Both the position numbers and the translations under genes were made by a program. Below, one piece after another: positions 34,431-47,000 of a stretch of 64,000 bases of DNA (positions are counted from its first letter, which is position 1; every line of letters starts with the position of its first letter). Under the pieces are notes generated by a model. That model ran no database searches, had not been told where the DNA came from, and was given only the letters and a program-made list of their open reading frames with translations. The stretch covers positions 62,001-126,000 of the forward strand of contig JASANC010003074.1 of assembly GCA_030248135.1 (NCBI GenBank), read 5' to 3'. This stretch comes from Theristus sp. LFF4_11. Taxonomy: Eukaryota; Nematoda; Chromadorea; Monhysterida; Xyalidae.

Positions 34431-37166
34431 AAAATTTGGATTTTTTTCAAACTTAAAAAAAAATTTGAAAATTTTTTTTTTCTACTTTGCTCTGAAAATT
34501 CTATTTATGGCATAATTTTTTGAAAGTTCAAACCAAATTTAGGTAAATGTCATTATTTGGTCATTTTGACCGACGTACTCTATGTTTTTCGATTTGGATG
34601 ACTTCTAGAGTCAATTTTTAGCGTTGAAATGACTTAACTGAATTGAAATATCGTTTTAGAAATCGTTTTCTTGCAACTTAGAACATGTTTTTCAGTCGGT
34701 AGGCCATGAGATGAACATGATATCTTGTTGATTGGCGTATGTTATAGGTCTACAATGGAATTGTGCGATATATTGTTAAACAATTGGAGCGGAGATGTTG
34801 GTTAATACCACATCACACGACCGTTTTTCAGATACCCGATAACATGGCCACATGTTAAAACTTGCGTGCTGAGCTAAACTAACGTGTTAAACTTGCGTCT
34901 GTCAGTTGCGGAGTGCTATTATCTTTCATTTTGGTCCCGGTTCTCTATGCCTTTGCTACAGGTTATGAAAGAAATGCACGGATGCAAAATTGGGTTACGG
35001 TAGCTGACGAAAGACGTCGGATGACGTCATGCGTCTGGTTTGGTGTCCGGCTTTTCCCCAACGCGTGAAACTTTTGTGCACGCGGTCTTCCTGTAACGAT
35101 AATACATTATGAAAGAAATGCACATGCATCTTCATCAAAAATCCATTCCACTGGCACGGGTGCAGCGGCTGCACACGCACAGCATCTATCCATCTGTGGG
35201 GAAGTGTCGGGAACCAAACTGTAAAACTTGTCGATGCGGAAAATGGATCAGAAAACAAACCAGAACAATGAAATGATTCCATTCATTATCAGTTTCTCTT
35301 TCAATTCACCAGTTTTTATTGTTCCGAATGCTGTGAGCTCTGTTTGTTTGTTCCCTCTTCCGTTTTCGTTACTGAATTGTGTCGTGACTTTGTGCACTGC
35401 AACCAATTTCACGGACTGCCGTTGTAAATTTCCTTGATTGATTGATTGATCGATTGATTCAAAAAATGCATTGAGTTTTAAACGACGTTGCTAGAAGGTA
35501 AATTTTCGAAACAATAAATCAACTTTCAATTCTGATTCCGTCGTTTCAATGAAGTATGAGCATTGACTTTTGAGCAACAGTGATGAAAATAATAGACTTT
35601 TATTTATGAAGATTGGCTAAAATCAATTTACAGTGATATTTTGCTTGTCTCTTGTGCCGCCCCGTTTGTTCAGTTCAGAGATCCTCCGAATTTCGTCTGC
35701 GATTGCTGCGTGTTTAGATTGTGCCCTGAGTGAGTTTGGCTGCCACAAATTTTTTTGATGATGCACAAAGTTTTGAACAACCGATCGAAACGTGCGTCCA
35801 GAAATTTTTCGTCGTGGTAGCCTAGTGAAACCACCAATTAGCGTGCTAGGTTCGTTTTTCATTTGTTTTCTTGGCCAACCAATCAGCGTGATCGATGCTC
35901 GTTTTCTTATTTGTTTTCTGGACGTCCCAATCACGGCGCGATCAACCAACCGACCGACCATCATTTAAGTTTCCTGTTTATGGTCATCATCATGATCTCG
36001 TGCAACCAGTCGCCGCGTCACTTGTTTGTTTTTCTGGGTCAACCAATCAGAGCGGCCTTTCGCTATTGGGATCGCGGACAACGGCCGAAAGCACACAAAA
36101 GGCTTGTTCTTGTTCTTGTTCTTGTTCTTTATTTCTCTTTCCAATTCACAATTATCTTTGAATGTAAATCAAAAGAAGGCAACTATGTGATCCACTCGAG
36201 CCTAACAGAACGCCTCAAAACAACAGAATGCCTCAAAGTAAGTGGAATCAAAAAAGGAAATGACTTGAAAATGTCCGGTTTTTAAGTGAAATGTCAACAC
36301 AACTGAGAAAAAGTCAACCGAAACAAACACTCGAACACTACAACACAGTCGAGACACGACACTACAAAACAAAACAAACCGACTCTGACAGTCAGACTGA
36401 AACTGAGACTGTTGATTAAAAAAAGGCGCCGCTTTATTTTCAGCTTCTTCACCACGTTCCTTAATTCAAGAAGTTGCAACATGGAATTGCATTTTCTTTT
36501 CTTTGATTGAAAAATTAAACGAATGAAAACTTAATGAATTGGCTGCTACACCTTTCTAAAACGTCTATCTCTATTACTAAAGCGTGATTGCTTATAATTC
36601 ACGCTCTGGTTTTCTTTTTGCTGTTTAGTACAAAATATTTCTTTCCCTATGTAGGCCAACCGTCAGTTGCCCGCAACGTGATCGCGAAATCATGGTACGT
36701 GTTTTCGATACGATGATTTGAAGAGTGGGCTCTCGCCATGTGGCAGATAGCATAGCTGGTTGAACCTGAAAGTAAGTGTCTTGGGGGGGGGGGCGACCGG
36801 GTCGACAGGGGTTGCCGACTTAGCTACAGCAAACAGGAATTTTTGAACACAGTCAAATTTTTCTAAAGAGGAACAACCAAGAACGGTTCAATATTCAAGT
36901 ACACGTCGAAAATTGTCCTGTTTTACTGTTGAAAATGCAACTTTCCCTTTATGAAATGGACATAATTTCAATAAAACACGATTTTCGCTCTTATAGTTTT
37001 CCGGATCGTTCTGAAAATAGTCTAGATGAACTCAGCTCGACGAGACGCTTCGAACGAACCTAACTTGTAAAAAAAAATTTTTTTAATTTTTTTTAATTTA
37101 AAAAAAATCCGGATTTTTTCCCCTAACCCTACCCCCCTCCCTAGAATTTTCGGTCTCGCTCGGGAG
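34431..37166. other. Intergenic stretch with weak exon candidates
   Basis: No family is recognised. Minus-strand 35630-35733 follows an ACTCACTCAG acceptor and reads KHAAIADEIRRISELNKRGG to a stop, which looks like a protein C-terminus but has no partner exon. Several CCAATCA repeats lie at 35850-36060, and poly(T)/poly(A) runs at 34430-34490 and 37070-37110. Confidence 0.35.
35109..35276 (+). CDS. Small Cys-cluster frame (55 aa), unrecognised
   Basis: A 55-residue frame with a basic, His-rich N-terminus and the cluster CREPNCKTCRC followed by GKWIRKQ. Such C-x4-C-x2-C-x-C spacing occurs in small zinc-binding modules and in some retroelement polyproteins. No splice partners, signal peptide or second copy were seen, so it may be a remnant or chance. 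The phrase ATGAAAGAAATGCAC at its start also occurs at about 34967. Confidence 0.25.
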   Translation: MKEMHMHLHQKSIPLARVQRLHTHSIYPSVGKCREPNCKTCRCGKWIRKQTRTMK

Positions 37167-37894
37167 TAGGGTTGTTAAAAAAAACAAAAATCGTCATTTT
37201 TGTTTTTAAAAAAAAAAAAAATTTTTTTAAAAAAAAAATTTCAAAAATCAAAGTTGTGCTAAATCAATCAGGGAGTCCGAAGAACCACATATGATATGCA
37301 AGCGCCTCGCGAATGACACCCGTTGGCGGAACTTTGCAGATTTTGTTTTGGTGACCTCAATTACCCCTTTTCCAAACCGTCACCATGCCTCTTCTTGTGT
37401 TTTGACCTCCAAAACGTCACTAATTGTCCCCAGCTAAGCTAATGCTGAAGTGAAGACAAACATACCGCCTTGAAATTCGATCAATTCTTCTGATGGTTTC
37501 GCGACGACACGACACGAAGCAGCAACCAGACAACGTAGCGCTTGCAAACGGTGCAGCGAGCACAATCGGACGCTCTGCGAGGCTAATCGTCACCTTATCT
37601 GCATCGGAAATGGTAGGCTAAGCTTTGGGACGCTCAAAAACTTCATCGCAGATGTTGTCGAAGCCTAAAATCAGTCGGTAAAACGGTCCAAAATCGACTG
37701 CTAAAGGTTTTACGAGGTATAATCAAAGAAAATTTTTGTTGAACTTTCGAAAAATTGTGCCAAAATTGAGGTTTTCAGAGCATATTGGAGGAAAATTTTT
37801 CGAATTTTTTTTTTTTTAAAAAATCGGCATTTTTGTTTTTTTTTAATCACTTTTTTTTTTAAAAAAAAATTTTTATTTTTGTTTAACAACCCTA
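37167..37894. mobile_element. hAT-type MITE with perfect 8-bp target duplication
   Basis: Inverted ends TAGGGTTGTTAAA and TTTAACAACCCTA are flanked by CTCGGGAG on both sides (37159-37166 and 37895-37902). An 8-bp duplication with a TAGGG-type end is diagnostic of the hAT superfamily. The 728-bp body is the inverted relative of 23681-24375. The 104-codon minus-strand frame at 37710 is a shadow running into a G-rich flank. Confidence 0.88.
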
Positions 37895-38037
37895 CTCGGG
37901 AGCCCCCCCAACCAAGTCGACCCCCCCCCACCCGGGACGACCCCCCCCCCCCAAATTTGGGCGGACCCCCCCCCCTCGGATTCGCCAAAAATCGGGCTCG
38001 ACCCCTGGATCTGAATTGCAGCAATTAAAATCTAAAG

Positions 38038-41000
38038 ATGACCGGAGCTATTATTGAGAATCTGAGCAACCGAAAATTGATCGGCATTTTGACGGTGCTA
38101 TGTGCAGCCCAAATTCTCTTTTTCATTCTTGGCGGCGTGATCAGTGAGTCGAGTCTTGATGGTTGTTTTTGATTTTTGATTGGTTGTTTATTTTTTTCTG
38201 GTGTTGTTTTCAAATCTTTTTTCGAGTTTTTTCCGCCAATACGGTGACTGAGTTAAAAGTTTAAGTTGTGCCTTTTTCTGAAATGAATGTCGTTTCAATG
38301 TCATCAATTTTCGTTTCGAGGTCCATCACCGTCGAGCACGATGGAGTTCACAATGACGCCGTGCACGGACGAGTCACACACGACGACGGCCGGTACAATG
38401 GCGGATCGCTGGTACTATATTCGACCGCCGAAAGTACGATCGAGCCTTCTATCCACAATTGTTATTTTTGTGCAGAAGTCGAAAGGAAACTATCTTTCAA
38501 TCTTCAAGTAAAAGATCATAATCGGTTTTCTTGGTATTATTTGTGGCACATCGTATTTTTGTAAATTTTTGTCTCGTTCACCACCGGCGCCATAAGCAGC
38601 CGCCCGTAGGGAAATTTAGAAACTCCGAAGATTTTTACAATCAAGTTACAGTCGAACTCAATAACATGTCTAACTAGCTGATTGGTTGGTGATCACGTGA
38701 TGCACACATTCTGTGCAGGCACTGCTGTGGTGAAGCGTCGGAGTTTGGTTTGCACAGAAAGCATGCATCCACGATCACCAGCCAATCAGCTAGTTAGACT
38801 GTATTGCTATTGTTTCTGAGCATTGTTCCACCACAACACGCGTGCCGACGCATGCCTATTTTGCACGAACATCGCAGTCCGGCTGCACGAAGCAGTCGCT
38901 GGCGCAGCCAACCGCCAGCTCGCTCGTGTTCGTCGCGCAAATGCCGCACGTTCGCGACAACGTGCAGTTGGAGTACTCGCCGTGGATGTCGACGTTGGTC
39001 GCCGTGTTCACGATGACCGTCTCGAATGAGCCGGCGTTCGCGGCAAATTGGAACGGTTGGTTCGTTCGGTTGGTGGGTTTGATTGGTTGGCTTGGTTTCA
39101 TTGGTTTGTTTGATTGGTTAGGTTTTTTTGATTGGTTGGTTGGCTTGATTGGTTAGTTGGTTATCTGCGACTGGAAAATAAATGAGTTTTTCTACGTTTA
39201 CAGTCGAACTTTATAACATATCGAACTAGCCGATTGGTTGGCGCATTCCGTGCAAACCGAACTCCGCCTCTGCAGCAGTGTGTTTGTTCATGACTGCGCA
39301 ACACATCACTATGTTCGTGTTCATAACCCGAATACGCTGTGCTGTCCTCAAACCTAGAACTTCATGTCAGTCCGAAAGCAGAAAAAAATTAGACGTAAAA
39401 AACTCACGTTTTCATGAAAACCTTTCTCGGCCTTAATTACCACAGGAATGGATCATGAACTGACGCTCGATATTCGTCTCGGCTATCAAACACATTCGGA
39501 CTCGCCGACCGTTTGGCGCGAGCTGGCCAGTGACCGAATAAAACGCAAACTTCAGTGCCACATCGATTCGAATCGGGTTCGGTGGTTTTTTGTTTGCTTG
39601 TTTTCAGACGAAATCACTGTTTTAGTTTCTTTTTTTTGTGCGCACGGACAGTAGACACACACCGCAAAATAAAAATGACTCGACTACTGAAAAACTTTTT
39701 GCGACTGTTTTCTGCAGTGGCTCAGTGGGATGCAGATTTCTGTTAACACTGAAGGTTTCGTAAATAGCCAATTTTGTTTCAAGCTATTCTGCATCGGGTG
39801 TTGGCCAGGCAGGCCGAACTACCCTGTAAATGGCAGAGAACCAACCATCATGCAATTACAAACAGGAAACCATCATGGAAATTGGAAACAATGGCTCTAT
39901 TCTTTGCAGCTGCACCCCGAGTACACCACTCAGTGCGAGCCAATGGAACTGTTTGAGCTTGGAAGCGTCGATTATCCGTTCTATCTGCTGAACGTGCGTC
40001 TGCCCGACTGCGATCAGCAAAACGCCACGAACGCGCCGAACTGCAACATCGGGCGACCGACGGAGTTTGGCGTTGTGGTCGGTGTGGTGGCGGGTTTTTT
40101 GGCTTCAGATTTCATTGTTACAGTTTTGGTTTCAGTTTCAGTTTGGTGTTTTGTTCTTACTTTGCGACCGATTTTCAAAACAAAAAACTGCAAACAGCCG
40201 TTTCCGACCACAACATTGCTATGCAGACGATCATTCAAAACGGCGGCTTCACGGCGGTGTGGCTCGCGATGAAGACCTTTCTGACGCTGCTTGTCTGCAT
40301 CGCCGTCTGGTGGTATTGGCGACGTGTGCAGCTGTTAGCTAGGCAGCCGTATTTGCTGGAGAAAGCCATCATGGCACTTGGCGTGGCGACGATTTGCTTG
40401 AATTGTTAGTGTAGTAGAGTATGCCTGGTTAAACCTGTCACTTTTGTTCGCACAGAATACAGAGCTCGCGAAAGCGGCATGTAGGGATGGAGCCGGCAAA
40501 TTTTCCGGTTTCCGGGCCGGGCCCGTATGGAAGCCGAGCCGGCCGGGCCGGGCCCGGTTGAAATTGACGGCTTCCGGGCCGGCTTGGCCCTTTTGGTAGA
40601 TTTACCTTAGTTTTCAATTATTTTATATTTTATGCCCATTTTCATTTTCCATCACTTTTATCAGCAACTTTCTCACATAGAGCACGATGCACACAAAGTC
40701 ACCAAAACATGGTACACCAATCAAAACATGATAACAACAGCAACTGAGAAAACTTCATACCGCTGGTTTATTGGAACTCATAGGCATAATCAAGTGCTGG
40801 CAATACTCCATTCAGAAACATGATCCTTTCGGCGTTCTGAGCTGACAGACGAGATCGGCTGAACACAAACACCTGCCTGGCTTCAGAGAACATTCGTTCG
40901 CTTGCCACGCTTGTTGGTGGCGGTGCCAGGTATCTGCGCGCGATTGTCGATAGTTTGGGGTATTTCGGCGAATTCAGCCGCCAAAAGTCCAGCACTAGAT

Positions 41001-44000
41001 CCGGTTCGTCGATAAAATCATCCGACTCGTACATATTCATTTCGCCACGCAGTTCGTCTTCAAGACTGGATTCGCCTGACGGGTGGCGCGGTTGCACAGC
41101 GTGAAACTCGATGCCTCCGTAGAGGCAAGTCGATTTCTTTTTTGGTTCGGGCTCAGTTTCGTCATTGTCATTGTCCGCGATCTCGGATGCATCGTCGCTG
41201 TTTGTGGGCGTCGCGGGTCGTTTCAAGATTTTCTTTGCATAGTATTAGGGGGTTTGGGGGGGGGTTTTTTGGGGGGGTGGGGGGGGTGGGGGGTTGGGGG
41301 GTGTGGGGGGGGGGGGGTAGTTCACAACGAGTGGCGTCCGCATTTTGCAATACGACTGCTGTATTCTGGAATCGCGGGTCAACGTACGTGGCCATGATGT
41401 AGGATTCGTTGTGGAAAAGCGGACGGAAGCGTGTGTCAATGCTGTTCAGCAGGGTTTCTTTTGTCGTGCCATTGCCACTTGCATCGACTTGTTCGATGCG
41501 CCGTTTTAAACCGCACACGGCGGGCTACACCGTTGATATTGATTCGTCGTCTCGTGACAGCTTGAACAAGTGAAAGTCGAATTGTAAAAATGCTACATAG
41601 CCTGTTTAACTTTTTGAACACCTTCAAAATCAAATGAAACGCAGCTGATCCGGCCGGGCCCGTCAAATTTTGGCCGGCTTCCGGGTTCCGGCTCCATCCC
41701 TACCCGAGACACAACTCGTTTTTTCTTGCTTGTGGTTCAAAGTTCATCGTATGCTCTGTATTCTGCGATGGAAAAAATTGACGGGTTTGAAGAAACCTGC
41801 AGTACAGTCGCATTTATAAACTCACCGAAGTACGATATCTGCACCGTATTGGGTCTCGACACGATCTCGAGTCACAAATTGCCGCAAATCTCGATCAGGC
41901 GTCATGTGCACCGGATCGGCCGGTAAAAGGCGCACTTCGTGCCACTCTTCGTAAAACGGGAATGCCGGATCTAGCGAGCATCCAGAAAAGCACAAAAACA
42001 ATCCGAATCTAAAATACCTCAGCAACTGTGAAATTTAGAAACTTCTCAAATTAGAAGCTTCTCAAATCAGCGTTTCGTTTCTGTCAGTTCCGATCGAGTG
42101 GCTCTCGCTGCTGGTGCGCATGCCGTTCATGCTGCTGCTGTCCGACATGCGCCAGGGGCTGTTCTACGTGGTGCTGTTCAGCTTCTGGTTGATCTTCACC
42201 GGTGAGCATCTGCTCGACGAGAACGCCTCCAAGAATAATCTGGTTCGTTTTTTGGATTGCAGTTTTGCGTTTTTTCGTTGTTGAGTGCGGTTGCATAGAG
42301 TTGATTTTCTGATTTTTGGTACAATTTTACTTACAGTTGGCTAGTTGGCTGGCTGCATTTTGGAGTGGTTGTTGGACAGGAGACCTATGATCGTAAGCCC
42401 CTACGGGTTACGATTACGGTTACGGGACCTACGGTCGTTGCAAGGTCTCCGATCGCGACACCGGAGTTTTGAAGGATTTTTTAATTAGCGGTGTTGTTGT
42501 TTTTGAATGACAGATTAGATGCGATGCACAGCATCCGCGACTATTTCATTCCATCATGGCCACCATCATCCATCATAATTACGTTGATTGGTACGGTTTT
42601 CCTGATTGACAGAATTTTGCAGTTCGCTTGTTTATCGAGTGTTCCATTCCACGTAATCGATTCGCAAATGTTTGTTGCGAAATTTCACAAAAAAAATCTC
42701 TCAATCTTTCGCAATCTCAACAAAAACACACACACTCACTCTCAGGCGGCCTACACTCGTTACCTGTCGTTCGTGTTGATCGCGTGCGCGTGCATGCTCG
42801 TCTTCGATCTTTCGGAGCGTGGAATGCACCTTGGCAATCCGTTCTTCAGCATCTGGTCGAGTGACGTCGGCGCAAATTTTGCGGTTCGTTTTTGCTCGAT
42901 GTTGTCATTTTTTGTACGATTCTGTATCATAAATGGGAGCGAGCTTGAATTTTTTTGTCGTGTGCTTCAGAATCGAACACAGAGTGTGCTTGTGATCAGG
43001 CTGATTGGCTGCGTTTTTGTTGATTTCGGTTCGCTGATTGGATGAATTGAAGTGGCTTGTTCGACAGCCAGTCATGTTCCGCGCACACATGGGAGTTGCA
43101 ACACTTTGAGGAACTCTTCATTTTAACGAGGCGTGTTTTTTGTGTAAAAATGTAACGTTTTTAGGGTTTTCTTTCATTCAGTAAACTGTGTAGTGTGGAC
43201 TAAAGGCCCATTCATACAGTCGTGCGTCCAAGCGCCGGCGTCAGAGTTCAGTGTGTAACGCTGTGCTATGTTTGCTTCATGAATGCGTATCGAAGTGAAG
43301 CGACGCTAGCGCTTGCAGCTTCATGAATGGCGTTTCACTGTATTAATTTCAGTATTTGTTCCTCGTGCTTGCCGTGTTGTGTTCGCTGACGTACTTTGTG
43401 TTCCTGACGTACAAAATCTACCGCGTTCTGACGACAATCAAACGGAAACGAGTCTCACTGCAGCAAATGGCGCAGAACAGACGACTGAAGTTTGAGGTTG
43501 TTTGTGATTATGGGCGATGGGAATCGGGAGGATGTTTGATATAATGAGTTCGTCCGTCAGTTTTGTTTTAGCCGTGTTTTGTTATGCTGATGTTTTACAA
43601 TCAGACAGATGAAATTATAATGGGGGTTTATTAGAGGTAATACGGTAGTTCTGTTTGCTGTGTTATTGCGTTTCTCTTTTAACAAGTGGTATACAACAAA
43701 CGATAATTTGTGCAATTTCTGGTCGAAAAGTGATTTTTTTATTTTAAGGGCATCATTTACCGGTTCCGCTTTCTGATGTTTCTGACGTTGATCTGCGCCG
43801 CGCTAACGGTCGCCGGGTTCCTCGTTGAGCAAGTGGGTAAGATTTTGGAAGTTCATTGGTTTGTTTGATTCAGATTCACGAAAGTGTGAGTCAATGGACG
43901 AACATGAGGCGTAATTTGCATCTGAGAATGAGTAATGAGAAATTTGCATCAAGTGTTTTTTCGTTTATGTAGGTCTGTTCTTTCTATTCTGATTCGTTTG

Positions 44001-47000
44001 ATTTGTTAAACAAAACTACCGGACTGTTTACAATAATCGGCATAACGCCGCTAAATCACTGCTTATTCGTTCGTTCCAGTTTTCGAAGACTGTTTTTTTT
44101 TTCTAGTTCTTTGGAGTTTTTTTTGTGTTCAGTCGCCCTGTTGGGTTTTGGGTAGGTCAGTAGGTGCACAACAGGGAAAGAAAATAATCAGTTGTTCCAA
44201 ATCTTAAGGCATTCTCTGCACTCCATCCAAAAACAACGAAATAGGACACAGGTCGGCCACGGTTCATCGGAAATGTGTGAATGTGTGTGGAAAATTAAAA
44301 AAACACATTTGTTTATCAGATCGGCGAAGACCAACTGCACTGGGGCGACTTCGACGAGTCACCACTGCTGCTGAACACAACGTCGGCCTTCCTGACCGGC
44401 ACCTACGGCCTCTGGAACATCTACGTTCTCCTGCTTCTCTCGATGTACGCACCGTCGCACAAAATCTACCGGGGCGCTGCGAAACGTAAGTACATTCTTA
44501 AGGCGCATTCAAGAAGCAGTATTTAGTGACCGCGAAGCTATGTTTTAACACAGATGTGCGTCACTAAATACTGCTTCATGAATGCATTTAGTATTGTTTA
44601 AGTGGTTTTATGTCTTGGTAGTTCTTTAGCGCCGGCCGCGTGCGACAGTGGTTGGTGTTCTGCGGTTTTTTTTGAAAAGCTGTTGAAAATTTTTTTAGCT
44701 CGAGCGGGATTGGAGCCCTTTTAGTCTCTATTCTCTGGTATACCGCACCAGCGCTTTTGGCCGTTTGACCATCGTTCCGTTCGTCGTTTCCCGGTTGTTG
44801 TTGTTGTTCCTTGCCGCCAGTGGCGCCAATATAGCTGCCTGTACTTGACTGGGCTGTTTATTCTGTTATTGAACACGAACACAATCGAACGTTTACCAAC
44901 GTTTTATACGCAGTGCAAAAGATACGATTGTAGTTCACAATGGCTGTGTGTCAACAAACAAATGCCAGCAGTATATTTTGTTTTAATGTACCCCGCTCCA
45001 AACCTGCTGTCAAATCTCTTGAAATAGATCAACTACTGGGTTGCGGTTGCCGACATCACTCAAAAATCAAAAGTGACCAATTGGTTGATCTTGATCCGTT
45101 CCAAGAACGACCAGAAAGCATCTCTGACTGGAACGGAGTGTTTACAAACGTTTCCTGTTTCTGTTCTATATATCGAGCGAGTTTTGAAAAAAGAGTGTCC
45201 GTGTAAATGAAAATCAAAAACCGCCTAATAGTGTGGATCATCGTGTTTCGTTGACGTTTTACTTAGAAGTTCGTGTGGTTTTCAACTTCAACATTTGTAC
45301 CATCTCGTGCGCCCGGTTGATCTCTTTGCTTATCTTCTCGAGCTCCTTCCGATTAAAGATCTGCTTTATCAAGCCGGCCACCCGTTGCTCCGGATCGTCG
45401 GTGGCGCCACTGTCGCTCTCCTCGTCCGGCCACGCAACTGAAATCGCGAGGCAGTTGCTTTTTGCATAGTTTGGTGCTGAAATTCTCAATGCGCGCGTAG
45501 TTAGGGGTGAACTGGTTCACGCGTGACGCGAGAAATATCAAAAATTTGGTAAAGTGATCCGAGTCGCTTTAATAGGTCACCGGGTCACACTTAGGCTATT
45601 TTGAATTGCCACATAAAGTTTGAAAATAGTTTCCTCTCGACGTCTGCGAACGCACTGAGTCGCAGTACCAAACGAAAAGATAACAGTTTCTGGGTTCTCA
45701 AAACCAAAAGCTTCAGTCTCGAAACAGTCCATTTAATGTTCGGTGAAACGAGGCCAGATTTTCTGGTGCGCTTGTTTAGCACATACAGATTTACCTAGAA
45801 TAAGCATCTGTCACATACATTACTCAGGTCAGCTTAGCATTTTGCTGTCGAACGATCCGTTTTCGATTGAAAACAAACATAGGAAAATGTTCATAAAAAC
45901 AGCCGTAGCGACTCACAACAGGTCGTTAGCATGGTGACCGTTATCACCACTAGCACTACGCAATACACCGATTCGGCCATTTTGTGAGTCGGCATGGTTG
46001 ATGCGAACGCTGTGAAAATAGAATGTCTAGCAATATAAAAACCGGCTTCCGTAAACGAAATAACGAAACCAAGCCAAGCGAAAGCACTAATGAATTTGAA
46101 ACTATGTGAAAAGATAGCATGCGAAACAAGTTCTATAAGCGGGAAACGCTGGTGCATGGTTGTATTAAAGGCGATCTATAAAACAAGACTTTTGACTGGT
46201 TTGCTACAGTAGTTCATCAATTAACAAAGTGCAGCTTTTAACATTTTCGAACTAAGTGAAGCTGAAGCGATGTATAATTGAACAGTCAATCGCGAATAAC
46301 AAGTAACAGTCGCTCCTCCTCCTCCTCCCACGCATGCCAACAGGTGCTGACTGGAGGTTCGTGTGCATGCGTTATTCTGGAGATGTCAAAGACATGAATT
46401 AGTGAGAGGTGAGAAGGTCATTGGTTCATGTATTTCCAGCATGACTCAGTGCGTGATTACAGTACAGCACGCTATGCGATAATTAAGATATGTGCTTTTA
46501 AATTGATTACAATCAGGTTTCTTGTCAAAATGCGAACGTGTGAGTTCGCTTCGAAGTTTACTTAGGTGCTTCGTGCTTTGTTACTCCATCCACCCATCCA
46601 TTTTATTTCGTTAAAAAGCAGGAAACTCCGATAAAACTGTATGAATAGCATGTAGTTCGGAGACCCACTTTCTCAGCATTTAAAAATCGAATTGAGAATT
46701 CTATTTGAGCCAGCAGTGACGTCAATACGGACAACAATAGGTGTTGACACAGATTGTGTTGAATAACATATTAATTAATCATTGAACGCAAACAAAAGTT
46801 CATTAACCTTGGAAGCGATCACAGATGAAATTAAGAAACCATCAATAAACTATTAGGAAAATTGGGTAGTCAGAGTATGGTTGCTGCACCACCGTGTTTG
46901 CAGTCAAAATGATTTTACCGCGCACATCTCTGATCGTTTCTATTTAAAAAAATGCAAAAGAAACCTGGCGCGGAACTAAAGTATTTCATTTTGTGTTGAC

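Larger units (their letters stand above)
40482..41702 (-). mobile_element. Decayed hAT transposon in Wntless intron 6
   Basis: TAGGGATGGAGCCGG at the left and CCGGCTCCATCCCTA at the right are inverted ends with GGGCCGGGCCCG-rich subterminal repeats. Transposase pieces lie inside on the minus strand, opposite to the host gene. No matching 8-bp flank is visible, so the borders may have eroded. Confidence 0.8.

Noticed and set aside
38842..39156. 104-codon frame taken as a separate gene
   Set aside because: Most of it is Wntless exon 3 (38878-39055); the rest reads into the intron.
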